Source: Margaritifera margaritifera
Lineage: Eukaryota > Mollusca > Bivalvia > Unionida > Margaritiferidae
DNA length: 64,000 nt
Assembly: GCA_029931535.1 (NCBI GenBank)
Contig: JAQPZY010001200.1
Span: 193,501 to 257,500, forward strand
Direction: 5' to 3'
The notes beneath the pieces were generated by a model. It was not told the origin of the DNA. It saw nothing but the letters and a program-made list of their open reading frames with translations, and made no database searches. Both the position numbers and the translations under genes were made by a program. Positions 32,777-43,973 of this stretch are shown piece by piece. Each line of letters opens with the position of its first letter. Position 1 is the stretch's first letter.

Positions 32777-33124
32777 TACAAATGAATACATTTTGTTTTT
32801 TTTAAAAAAGAATGCAAATATGTAGACTTTTGTATCTAAATACCTAATCTCTGATGTTTAAAATTATGTGAGCTCTACACTGAGACATTCCCTGTATATC
32901 ATGAGACCAAGTCTTTTTTTATCTTTGCCTTTTAGGATCAAGATTTTAAATACTGACGTAAAAACAAACGAAGTAAACTAAACAAATTTATCATAAAGGA
33001 TGAGTTAAAGGACTAGACATTCTTTGATCAAATAGATAATGTAACTGTAGACTTTTTCCAAGTGTTCAAGTCAAAATAAAAAATATCAAGATCATACAAA
33101 CTGATTAAAACATTATACCCATAT
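32777..33124. other. Non-coding stretch, no gene seen
   Basis: AT-rich, no recognised feature. Confidence 0.4.
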
Positions 33125-33310
33125 TAACAAGAGACCCATGTTGTCCTGATATTGCCCACCTGGATAACTGATATATGTAAGCTTGTGAAAGCAAATTCAT
33201 ACATGTATTGAAACTGTGGAGTGGAAAGAAAGTTTGGAGCACTTACTTGCCACACTGTCTATTTGGCAAACTAGAAAAAAATATGTGAGCAGCATGCAAC
33301 GGTAGCCACT
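33125..33310. repeat. Head fragment of composite repeat (AACAAGAGACCC)
   Basis: TTAACAAGAGACCCATGTTG is followed by ATTGCCCACCTGGATAACTG, AGCTTGTGAAAGCAAATTCA, TACATGTATTGAAACTGTG and CACACTGTCTATTTGGCA. The same order of words occurs at 43974-44130, so this is a dispersed repeat head. Whether it belongs with the modules at 34870-36012 is unclear. Confidence 0.55.
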
Positions 33311-34239
33311 GCTGAATCATGCTTTCTAGTCAATGCCCTGCATACTCTAAAAAAATACTGGGAGAACTAATTAACTGTCTTAATGAGTGTGATGTCTAAT
33401 CCTGTTCCCTATGAACAGAATGAAATGCAATCTGGCCACAACATTCAGAAAATCTTAAATTCATTTGTTTCTTGGGTCTTTTTAAATTCTTTTTCATGGA
33501 CAGAATATTTTCAGGGTTGTGGTCCAGAAAAATTGAGAGTCTGGATATTGGAATAATAATGCTAATTAAATTTGAAATAATTGGATTAATAATGATAATT
33601 AAATCTGGAAGCGTTTCAGGAGAAAGAGCATACTATGTTTAGATTTTTTTTTATTAAAGCTAAAAATACAAAATATAAAATTAAAAATAATTTGTGATTA
33701 ATGGTATTTAATATATGAAATGCCATAATGTCTATAAATGTAATAACATGAAAACAACATATATTTCAGACATTTTAATATGGCAATACCATTTGAAGGT
33801 ATTTTGTTACTTTGGTTAGTTTTTGTTGGGCAATTAGAGTAAGGTGTCTTCCATACAAAATGCAGCAAATTTATTCCCAAGATTGCATATGCTTCATTGT
33901 TTTCCAATCTTATTCATAATTTATTTTATCTGCTAAGAGTGTTACTTGTTATATTTAAATTTTATATTTTTCTTCAGCTGGATTAACTGCGAGAATTCGG
34001 GTCAGAACCGAGTTGTTCTTGCTGACCATAACGCTGGCATTATCATAACTGTATTTGATGCAGTGTGACCATGAGATATGCGGGTTCTAAAGAAAAAAGA
34101 AAATATAAATCACATTAGGGACCGAATCTTTTGTTTCAAAATTCCTTTTAATTTTATTGATCCATACCAACTCTTTTATCCTTTCTTTAATGAGATAAAA
34201 TAGGGGATCATGGCTGCTAATTACAATACTGATATTCCT
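33311..34239. other. Non-coding stretch, no gene seen
   Basis: AT-rich. Near 33545-33605 a short unit (GGATT/GAATAATAATG(C/A)TAATTAAAT) is duplicated. The minus-strand open frame at 33698-33907 has no recognisable domain. Confidence 0.4.
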
Positions 34240-34325
34240 GTTAATCTCTGTGTAATGGTGTCTACACTGACTACCAATCATACTTGTGTAATGATGTCTA
34301 CACTGACAACCAATCATACCTGTGT
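34240..34325. repeat. 39-bp direct repeat, two copies
   Basis: TGTGTAATG(G/A)TGTCTACACT followed by GAC(T/A)ACCAATCATAC(T/C) occurs twice, 39 bases apart. Confidence 0.75.
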
Positions 34326-34869
34326 TAAATGAATCAAGCCATTAAAAAATAAACAATCATAAATACCCTTCCAATAAATTTTGACAACCAAAAAATACAA
34401 TTAAACATGATAATACATCTAATGAAATCTTTCTGACAGTATTATGCATTCACTATCGTACACATATTTAATCACCATGCCACATCTGACCTTTACACAG
34501 AGACTCTGTCACGTTGGTGGCCTGCACAAAAATAGCAGTCAAAACAAAAAGAGAATGGGGCATATCTTCCATGACAACTGACACAAAATTACTGTAGTTA
34601 TTAGTAAGTTCATCATTATTTTTCTTCAGCTTCAAATTACAGATTATTCAATTTAATCCCCAAGATGTATTATTTTGCTAATTTGAATAACTTGTTTTAT
34701 TGAAATCTATGAATTCTGAGTTCTAAAATTACTTTTTAAAAATGTTTTAAATTTTTTTGCAAACCCAGAATAACCCCAAAACTGTGACTTTCAAGTCTTC
34801 ATCATAGGCTACTTCCCTTGCTTTAATAGACAAACAAACTGGCAACTGTAGCATTTTTATTGTTAGTAA
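34326..34869. other. Non-coding stretch, no gene seen
   Basis: AT-rich, no recognised feature. Confidence 0.4.
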
Positions 34870-36012
34870 AAGCATTCATGTTTGATGGCAGATCACCATC
34901 ATTTCTATAAACTTGAAAGCTCTCTATGCCGGGATGCTTTCTGTCAAGTTTGGTCAAAGTATGCTAAACGTTTTTCGACAAAAAGTCATTTAATAGTTTT
35001 GTAGCAACAGTGGCCATATTTGATTGCAGATCTGCATCATTTTTACAAGCTTGTACACTCATCAATATGAATGGATGTTGATCATACTCAGTCTCATCTG
35101 AATCTTGATGATATAAGCTTACATACCAAATATGATCAGAAATATGGCCTCTTAAGACTTCACAAGCTCAGCCAATAAGATGCAAGATCACCTTATTAAT
35201 ATGCACAGATGTTGTTCATAACTGAACTCACCCAAGATCTTGACAAAGCCTACATTCCAAACCTGACAAAGATATGATCAGAAATATGGCCTCTAGAGTG
35301 CTTACAAGCTAAGCCAACCAGATGCTAGATCATCTCATTAATATGCATGGATGTCACTCATAATTTAACTCTTCGGAGATCCTGATACAGCTTGCATACC
35401 AAATCTGATCAAAATCTGATAAGAAATATGGTCTCAATGGTTTTTCAGAAGCTCAGCCAATCAGAAGCATGATCACCTCATTAATATACGCGGCTGTTGC
35501 TCTTAATCAAGCTCATCCAACATCATGATCATGCACTGTATAAGCTTAGAAACCAAATCTGATAAAAATCTTATCAGAAATATGGTCTTTAGCATGTTCA
35601 CAAGCTCAACCAGTTATATGTAACATCACCTCATTAATATGTGTGGCTGTCACTCATAATCCAATTCTTCTGTGACCATGATGATGTAAGCTTACAAACC
35701 AAATCTGATCAAAATCTAATAAACAAACAAAAGAAATGGCCTCTCGAATGTTCACAAGCTCAGCCAATCAGATGCAAGATCACCTCATTATCATGATGCG
35801 TGGATTTTGCTTATAACTAAGTTCCTTCGAGGCCTTCATGATATAAGTTTCATAGCAAATCTGATCAAAATCTAATAATAAATGAAGCTTGTAATGAGTT
35901 TACAAACAAGTGTTGACAGATGGATGTATAACGGATAACACACGATGGACAATGTACAAAACGCCATACCATTAGCTCACTTAGTGTTTGGCCAGGTGAG
36001 CTACATGTAGTA
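34870..36012. repeat. Composite modular repeat ending in an AGCTCAC...GTGAGCT hairpin
   Basis: About six modules of roughly 160 bp carry CACAAGCTCAGCCAATCAGA, TGCAAGATCACCTCATTAAT, ATGCATGGATGTTGCTCATA, GATGATATAAGCTTACATAC and CAAATCTGATCAAAATCT. The array ends in GACAGATGGATGTATAACGG, then CCATACCATTAGCTCACTTA and GGCCAGGTGAGCTA, which can form a stem TAGCTCAC/GTGAGCTA. It has the same end type as 6769-7842 and 43974-44757. Confidence 0.75.
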
Positions 36013-36757
36013 AAAATTGATGCTAGGTTGAATAAAAAAATGATTCTCACATTTTTTTACATTTATAAATTAAGAACAGTGTATACTTTAAGGGAAATAA
36101 AAATACACTTATCTGGCTTTGTTAGATACAGATAAAACCCAATACCAGAAATACAGAATGACTATTAGTACAAATTATCAAAATATTAAATAACTGAAGT
36201 TTCAAAGAATAAGCAATGCATATTTGTTTAGTCAATTCTTCACTTGGTGTCATGGGTGGTAAGAAAAATCAGTACTGCATGTGCAAAGTGTGACTTATTG
36301 AAAGCATCTGATGACCTTGTCTATGACACTGTACATTTTTATGGATTTTGGAGACAGCATTATAAAGATCTGACAGATCAATGTATTGTGCAAGGCACAA
36401 CCCTTTTCTTGAGACATGGATTGCACAAATTTAAATCAATACTGTCAATTTAAAACTTCAGTTGCTGAAATTAAAGGTATCAGAAAGTTATCCATATGAA
36501 GAAAAAAAAAAATTATTGTAAGTGAAAGGAATATTTAACCTACCAACACCAAAATTTATTTAAATCCCTTGCAACTTAGGAACAAAGTATTACAATTGTT
36601 ACAGGCTAATTTCTTTGCTTTTTTTAGCAGAACAAAACATAGATTACACATAGCCATCTACACTGCTTCCTCACTAAAATGTATAGTTCATGGAAACCAA
36701 CATTAAAACATACAGTGTCATAACTGAGGTCACCATACACTGAGGTATATTTTAAGC
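36013..36757. other. Non-coding stretch, no gene seen
   Basis: The plus-strand open frame at 36244-36453 has no recognised domain and no convincing splice signals. The remainder is AT-rich. Confidence 0.4.
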
Positions 36758-37200
36758 TTATTGGGCCATACTGTACACAAAGCTACAAAAATATGCAGTG
36801 TTTCCTCCAAGATACGCAATTGCACGAATCCCTGAATCATCGATAAATTAAAATCGCACAGAGCATAATGAAACCTGTTATCATCAATTAATATAAACTG
36901 AGCTCAATCTGATCATACCGTATTTCATGTAATGTTTCGTACATGAAAAAATAATTCTTCATTTTAGAGTAGGAAAAATTGAAGGGTACACAAAATTACA
37001 TGAAATACAGTATTATTGCTTGACTTCTAGATCAAGAGCCATAATCAAGTGCTTATTGGGCCATACTGTATGTTTTCTTCAAGACATGCAATTTGTAAAT
37101 CTCTGAATCACCGTTAAATTAAAATAGCACACAGTCAATGATCATATAAGTGCCTGACTTCTACACGCAGATCAAGTGCCATAATCAAGTGCTTACTAAG
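36758..37200. repeat. Tandem duplication of a roughly 290-bp segment, first copy carrying a MITE
   Basis: GCTTATTGGGCCATACTGTA, TTTTCTTCAAGACATGCAAT, TCTGAATCACCGTTAAATTA and CTTGACTTCTAGATCAAGAG with CATAATCAAGTGCTTA occur in the same order starting at about 36758 and 37048. The first copy is interrupted at GATCATA by the hairpin MITE at 36918-37010; the second is uninterrupted there. Confidence 0.75.
36918..37010. mobile_element. 93-bp hairpin MITE with TA target duplication
   Basis: The ends CCGTATTTCATGTAATGTTT and the mirrored AAAATTACATGAAATACAG form terminal inverted repeats of about 25 bp. TA flanks both sides (36916-36917, 37011-37012). The tandem copy at 37048-37200 has GATCATATAAGTGCCTGACT where the filled copy has GATCATA[element]TATTGCTTGACT, which defines the empty site. 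Its first bases CCGTAT match those of the dual-hairpin MITE family. Confidence 0.8.
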
Positions 37201-37610
37201 TGATTTTTTTAATTAAAAGCTTTGCATGCCAATAATGAACTTTTTTTATTTATTCTTTAAAAGTTTTTTATCACACACAGTCACACACGTTTCTTGAAAC
37301 ATACTATAAGTGGTCTATTTATAGATACAGTTCTCATATAGAAACTGCCCCCCTTATGAAAATGACATCCCAAACAAATCACTAAAATGCCAAAGGAAGA
37401 ACGTGTGAACATCCTGTATAAATCATTGAATATTCCAGAGGAGGAACGTGTGAATGTCATGGAGAAATAACTGAATACTGTAGTAAGTGATCTGAAATCA
37501 CATTATACAATTTATTCTCATCAGAAAGGAACTAAAATTATGTGAAATAAATTAAGTAGCAATGAAAATAAATTCAGCTAATTTTAGCCACACCCGTACC
37601 CACAATATAT
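37201..37610. other. Non-coding stretch, no gene seen
   Basis: It contains a small imperfect repeat (GAGGAACGTGTGAA(C/T)(A/G)T near 37390-37460) and no other feature. Confidence 0.4.
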
Positions 37611-37712
37611 GAGAAGCAGAGTTAGCACCCTTACCCTCACTATACAAGAAGAAGAGTTTTTGCCATTACCCTCACTATACAAGAAGCCGAGTTAGCACCC
37701 TTACCCTCATTT
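37611..37712. repeat. Short tandem repeat, about 42 bp, 2.5 copies
   Basis: GAAG(C/A)(A/C)GAGTTAGCACCCTTA followed by CCCTCACTATACAAGAAG is repeated with small variation. Confidence 0.75.
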
Positions 37713-37857
37713 CTTTACAAAAAAATTCAAACAACCTATATTACATTACTTCTGTATATTGTAGAAATACAAGCTTGCAGATATCAGACAAAACTATTCC
37801 ACTAAATCAGCAATAAGACTTCATCAATGCTTTAAAGTTCTGAATGTTGCTCTTTTA

Positions 37858-38900
37858 AGAACAACAAGAAATTACAAGGAATTTATATATGTCTCACCTG
37901 CTCCCATGACTGATACAGATACATGTATATTTTCACTGTCAAATGAATTTGACCTTGATCTTGCCTTGAGGGTCATATGGAGTCTACAAGTATATGAATA
38001 TAAAAGTACACAACTGACTGATTCCACAGTCAAGGTATGATAGCTATCCCATCCAGCATTCAGAACTGATGACCATATAAAAACTTTAACTGAAAACTTT
38101 TAAAGAAATTCAAATGCTCTTGACCTTGCCTGGATGCAAGTGGGAAGACTGGGGTACATGAATATGAAAGGGCAAAGCTAATTAATTCTACAGTCCAAGC
38201 ATGATAACAAACACAGCTACCCCGCCAAGGGTTTTTGACTTATGACCATAATGAAAAACTTTAATCAAGAACTGAAAAGAGAATTTCAAATGACCTTGCC
38301 TGGGTGTAAAAGAGAGGACTAGGGTACATGGATATGAAAGGACAAAGCTCCATATTTCTACAGTCCAGATATGATAACATGGCTATCCCTCAAAAGGTTT
38401 GGGAGTTATGATCACACATTAAAACTTTAATTGAAAACTTAACCAAGATTTTCAAATGACCTTGACCTTGCATGGGGGGTTAAAGCCAAGGTAGGGTTGC
38501 ATGAATATGAAAGGGCAGAGCTTCCTGATTCTACAACCCAAGTATGACAGCTATCCCTACCAGTGTTCCATACAGAAAAACTCTTGCACTATGTATCTTG
38601 AGGTCACAATTCCTGTATATTTCATGGCTGCTATGAACTGTGAATTTAAAAGATCCAATGAAGAATTTCTTTCCTGTAGAAACAATACAAGGCCTCTCTC
38701 ATTTTACAAATTTAAGTAGAAATGATAAATAACTCAAAAATAAGAGAATTCTCAGTATATATCTTATTACAAGTACCTATGTACCTAGTACAATAAATCC
38801 ATTCATTCAGCCATCCTCCCACATATCCGTACATATACACAGACAGACAGACAGACAGTCATAGATAGACTGAGAAACAGCAGACAGACAGATACAGATG
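37858..38900. repeat. Composite modular repeat, AACAAGA start
   Basis: It starts AACAAGAAATTACAAGGAAT, then TATATATGTCTCACCTG. It has three to four modules of roughly 180 bp with ATGACCTTGCCTGG, GGGGTACATGAATATGAAAG, GGCAAAGCTxxxTxATTCTA, CAGTCCAAGTATGATAAC and AAAACTTTAA(T/C)(T/C)(G/A)AAAACTT. The tail holds ACAGACAGACAGACAGACAG (about 38838). The plus-strand open frame at 38501-38719 is an artefact. Confidence 0.65.
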
Positions 38901-40139
38901 AATATGTGAACTTAACAGTATGATAGAATCATATTCATTGATGTGGATTCTGATCCATCTTCCATGTAACAATAATAAAATGTACACATCAAAGCTTCCA
39001 AGGTGAATTACTGTTGATCAAGAACAAATGAAGCAATCTAATACAATCCCATCTGATTCTTGCTATAAATAGCATGGAACTCACTTGGCCTGGAACAACA
39101 TGGTTTGTTTGGTTCAAACCTTTAACAGATCAATACAGTGAAAGGTTACTAATAAGGCTGGAAAAGATCTTGTTTTTTATTATTTATTAAACACCCAGTG
39201 ATTCATACTAGCTGCTGGCAAAGTGAAGCTGGGATGAAATGAAGTTCTGATTTACACTGAGGGATATCACAGACAATTAGCTCCTTAATGCTTCTCAAAT
39301 GTGACATATCCGACATGATAACTTGAAAGGTTGATATATATTGGGAACTAATACAAATCTGCAAATTGAATATCTCTTACATGACAATATGACTGCAGTC
39401 CTAGTAACACATGACTAAACAACCCCTGTGACCTTGACCTCTGAAGTTGTGACACACCTCATTCCTACACTAACATGTGACAAATCTGATAACAATACAT
39501 GCATAGAAAGCATAAGATATAGCCCCTTCCTACTGCTCTTGACAATTTATCCCCAAAAACAAAAAAAATCACCATATGATCTTGACCTATGATTTCTGGA
39601 TCCATCAACCCCAGGGATGTGCTGTGTACAGTGGTGAATCGGGTAAAAAAAATCTAATGCCTACCCATAGACACCCAAGTCTTTGTTCCCCCACCCCCAA
39701 GAAACTGAAAACTGTGAACTTAACCTTTGATGTTTTGAACTCCACACCTGTAGCAATATTAATATCACAAGGTAAACATTTTTACTTTGTCTAACAACAA
39801 TTCATTTATGGCAATAAAAGATTGTACTGCCAGTTGCCAAAATTTTAACCACTAACCACCTACCTAAAATTTTAACAATTGTGACCTTAACCTTCAAGCT
39901 TTTTTACCTTCAATTTCTAAGAATATTTCGTCCCCAAATTTTGCGTTTCTGGACAAAGTCTGATGATGACCCCCTGATGAATAATGGACATATTGCCATT
40001 TGAAAATAAAAACTTTAACCAAAGTATGAGTCAGTCTGCCTGACACTGTGACAGTCTTGCTTTCTGTGACATTCAACACAGGTGAGACAAAAAGAAAAGT
40101 GTACCAGAAACTGCACATAGTAGACCCATCTCATGACCA
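38901..40139. other. Non-coding stretch with diverged modules
   Basis: Isolated TGACCTTGACCTxTGA-type words occur near 39429, 39577 and 39881, consistent with old single modules of the same repeat superfamily. No gene is supported. Confidence 0.45.
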
Positions 40140-40800
40140 GTTTCCTGCTAATGGCCTTGACCTTTAAGCTGACTATTGCATGATGACATGTGAACATAGA
40201 CAAAGTTTTATGACAATATATGTGGCCTTGACCTTTGAGCTGACTATTGTATAATGACATGTGAACATAGACAAAGTTTCATGACAATATGTGGCCTTGA
40301 CCTTTGAGCTGACTATTGTATGATGACATGTGAACATAGACAAAGTTTCATGATAATATATGTGGCCTTGACCTTTGAGGTGACTATTGAATGATGACAT
40401 GTGAACATAGACAAAGTTTCATGATAATATATGTGGCCTTGACCTTTGAGCTGACTATTGTATGATGACATGTGAACATAGACAAAGTTTCGTGACAATA
40501 TATGTGGCCTTGACCTTTGAGCTGACTATTGTATGATGACATGTGAACATAGACAAAGTTTCATGAAAATATATGTGACCTTGACTTTTGAGCTGACTAT
40601 TGTATGATGACATGTGAACATAGACAAAGTTTCATGATAATATATGTGGCCTTGACCTTTGAGCTGACTATTGTATGATGACATGTGAACATAGACAAAG
40701 TTTTATGACAATATATGTGGCCTTGACTTTTGAGCTGACTATTGTATGCTGACATGTGAATGTGGACAAAGCTTCATGACAGTATATGTAGGGGTTAAAA
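40140..40800. repeat. 71-bp tandem repeat, about nine copies
   Basis: The unit is GTGGCCTTGACCTTTGAGCT, GACTATTGTATGATGACATG and TGAACATAGACAAAGTTTCATGATAATATAT. The inner copies are nearly identical, and the last is more diverged (GAATGTGGACAAAGC). Each unit has a CCTTGACCTTTGAGCTGAC word related to the other TGACCTTGACC arrays. Minus-strand open frames across it are artefacts. Confidence 0.95.
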
Positions 40801-40830
40801 AGTGACAGCCAGGATAAGGAAACAGGCCAC

Positions 40831-40945
40831 TGACTTACATTATCCCACGTTGACTGACTTACATTATCCCATGTTGACTGACTTACATTATCCCATATTG
40901 ATTGACTTACATTATCCCATGTTGACTGACTTATATTATCCCATT
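40831..40945. repeat. 24-bp tandem repeat, 4-5 copies
   Basis: CTTACATTATCCCATGTTGA followed by CTGA repeats every 24 bases. Confidence 0.9.
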
Positions 40946-40949
40946 TTGC

Positions 40950-41720
40950 GATCTTGAACTTGTAGCAGGGGTATGACAATAAATATATAAGACACTGCCA
41001 TGTCAAAATATTTCACATGCTAAAGTTTCATTAAAATATCTTTATTGGTTTAAAGGTTATAGCCAAACATGGATACAGGTCACTGATTTATATTTCTCTT
41101 GCCACAGCCTCGACCTTGAGAAAGGTGGCATTTATGCAGCATGTGATGCATTGTCTAGTCATGATATATAACTGGCTAAAGCTTAAAATAAAATATCTTT
41201 GATGGTTCAAAAGTTATTAAAGTCTGAATCACCTTTTCTCTTCCTGAGACCTTCACCTTCAGGCAGGGGACACAGTTATGGTATAGCAAACACTGTCTAT
41301 ATACAATATAAAACTGGATAAAGTTTCAGTAAAATATCTTCAGTGGTTCAAAACTTATACTCCTGAAAAAGATACAGATCACATAATTGCAGTTTCCAAT
41401 ACTGTGACCTTGACCATGATGTGGGGGTGAGGGTGGCTATGGTATGTGGCACACTGTCTAGTCATGGTATATAACTGGCTTAAGTTTCATTAAAATATCT
41501 TCAATAGTTCAAATGTTATACTCCTGATAAGGATACAAGTCACAGAATTACAATTTTCCTTGAACCTTGACCTTTAGGCAGGGGGATTGCTGTGATTCAC
41601 AACATAGCATCTAGTCATTGTGTATATATGGGTCAAGTTTCATGAAAATCCCTCCAACTATTACAAAGGTAAGGCCTGGACAAGCAAATATTAATGGCTG
41701 GATAGACATATGGACCACAC
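40950..41720. repeat. Roughly 170-bp modular repeat, about four copies
   Basis: Modules share AAAGTTTCATTAAAATATCT, TTGxTGGTTCAAAxGTTAT, GATACAxGTCAC, TGACCTTGACC-like words and GTCTAGTCATGGTATATAAC plus TGGCT. The end carries TGGCTGGATAGACATATGGA, similar to the GACAGATGGA tails of other modular repeats. Confidence 0.65.
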
Positions 41721-42244
41721 AACAATGACTGAGTGCATGCTAAGCAAAGTAACATTGTGCAATTTTGGATATTCTATCCACATGGGCATTTTCACACAGT
41801 ATTATTGTACCTTTTTCTTCCAAGACTCCATGTTATGAAGCAGTGTTGCACCTTGAGCTTGGGATAGCAGTTTTCCAGCAATTTTTTGTCCTATCTCCCC
41901 AAAATCTTGACCTTGTGCACCCCTCTGGGCAAGCTTTTTCATCAAGACAAAATCGCAAAATACTCCTACAACATTTCTTTAATGGGTGTCCATCCATGTT
42001 TGTATTGGTGTTAGCAATGGCCAAAGTGAGATAGTGAACACTAAAGTTAAATGAGTGCAAGATCTGGAGTGGAAAATTCCATGGTGCAGCTCATTTCAGG
42101 TTAACCAGATATTCAAACATGTGAATGATTTCATGAGTTACTTGAGCAAATGATAAAGCATTTATGAGTGTACAACGCATATGAAAAAGTTCAGGTGGCA
42201 AAATTTTGTATCATATTGACCAATAAAATGTTAACTGAACAGGC
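41721..42244. other. No gene supported
   Basis: Open frames exist on both strands around 41765-42060 (89 and 75 codons), overlapping each other. Neither shows a domain I recognise. The minus-strand frame has a cysteine-containing stretch and may be a relic of a transposon protein, but this is not supported further. Confidence 0.3.
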
Positions 42245-42465
42245 TACTGTTTATACTCGCTTATAAGTTGAGTCCAACTGCCAAATGCTGATACCCAGCT
42301 CTGCTGTCGCATAATGTGCTGGCAGATCAGGATCTATGCAGTTTGTTAGGAGTAATCAGTAGAACAAACAACACAAACCCTGATCTGTCGGTGCATTATT
42401 TAACAGCAGATCAGAGTCTATGTTGTTTGCAGTTGGACTTGACTTATAAGTGAGTATACATAGTA
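42245..42465. mobile_element. Dual-hairpin MITE, copy D
   Basis: It begins TATACTCGCTTATAAGTTGA and GTCCAACTGC and ends with the mirrored GCAGTTGGACTTGACTTATA and AGTGAGTATA, the best-preserved terminal inverted repeats of the family (about 34 bp). Both inner hairpins are recognisable (GGCAGATCAGGATCTATGCA; CCCTGATCTG...CAGATCAGAGTCTATG). Confidence 0.85.
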
Positions 42466-42941
42466 TTTATTCTGTATAAATTTATTGATTATACCAACAA
42501 CTAATTATTTGGACAAAATCCATGTCTTCCAAATGGGTCTGGATAATGCAAGTTTAACTGTATAAGGTATTTGCTGATCAACCATTAAGTTACTTATTGA
42601 AAACCTGTAATTCTGTATGAATTACTAATGTGATTATTGAACTGTAGTTCTGATTCACAATAGGTATACAATTAACTTGTGTTCATTAAGGCATATAAAA
42701 AATGTATGAATGATATGGTCTCCTTCATACTGCAACTAAATACTTTGTGAAAAGATATTAGTATTTTACCAATTGTGTTGTACAGAAATATTCACAAAGA
42801 AATCACTGTCTTGCTTCCATAGAAGCATTTTCATAACTGTAAACATTTTTGTATAGATTTGTATGCAAAAAGAACTAATATTGTGACCCAGTGTCATAAG
42901 GTTACAAGTAACTGACATTGAAGATTCTACAGTATAGAGAC
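42466..42941. other. Non-coding stretch, no gene seen
   Basis: AT-rich, no recognised feature. Confidence 0.4.
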
Positions 42942-43043
42942 TTTCTAGTGTAACAGGATATGGGAGGGCATGATTTTCTAGTGTAACTGGATATGGGAGG
43001 GCATAATTTTCTAGTGTAACAGGATATGGGAGGGCATAATTTG
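42942..43043. repeat. 33-bp tandem repeat, three copies
   Basis: TTTCTAGTGTAACAGGATAT followed by GGGAGGGCAT(G/A)AT repeats at 33-base intervals. Confidence 0.9.
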
Positions 43044-43973
43044 CTGAAGAGACTCAAACTCAAGATCTCTTGTACTAATGATATCCCCAAATACAAAACC
43101 AGAAATACTGATGACAAAGTGGCCCTACATTTGCATACTTCAACTAATACACCTACTCATTCCAGATTACTTTCAGACCTGTCCCTAAATCTGACACATT
43201 ATTCTGTTTCAACCCTCAGGGCACCAAAAGTCCATTAAATGTAATACTTCAAGCACAGCATTGAAGTATAAAATTTCCCAAAATATATTACATGAGAAGT
43301 CCATACAATGTAATACTTCTAGCACAGCCTTCAGGGAAGTTTTTTTTCATTTTAAGGAAAATGTCCAAAAATATATACATGAGAAGGAAATTTTGTTATT
43401 AGCTTCAAGAAGACTTTGATTTCTTCTTACATCTGAGGCCAAATGTTTGACACTGATTCAGGGAGTCCCCTTGATGATCAGGGAGATATTATTGTGTATG
43501 AAAACCCTCTAAAATAGAATCAGTGTCAGTCCAAGGATTGACAATCTACCACAAAGCTGTTGCAAGGACCAAACTAGGACTGGTGCTTGGCACCAAAGTC
43601 TGGCACACATAAAGCTAGGCTGAAAGGTCCCAATCATTCAGTCTCATGGTATGTTTGCCAGATTTTCTGGTAAGGGGTACTAGATTTGATTCTCACTGAC
43701 AGCTTCCTAATCTTCTTTACTTTACCAGTGGCCTCATTACAATTTCATACAGTTTTGATCTGAACTGAAGAACTTAATATCAGCTTTTTTAAATATTATC
43801 AATTCATTATTTTTGCTGATTACCAAATTGTGTGGATTTCATGGATGTTACATTGAACAAACTGCAAATTTAAAACCCAACAAGCAACAGTCCTTCTGTG
43901 GAAACAACAGGACCATTTCACAATATTAAAAAAAGAACAAAAGTTTATTTGTGCCCCCCCCCCCCATCCCTCC
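43044..43973. other. Non-coding stretch, no gene seen
   Basis: A short duplicated segment (AGTCCAT(T/A)(A/C)AATGTAATACTTC near 43228 and 43300) and a 12-C run at about 43954 are the only structures noted. No gene is supported. Confidence 0.4.

Noticed and set aside
41765..42060. Overlapping open frames on both strands
   Set aside because: Neither resembles a known family and no supporting signals were seen; reported as an uncharacterised stretch only.
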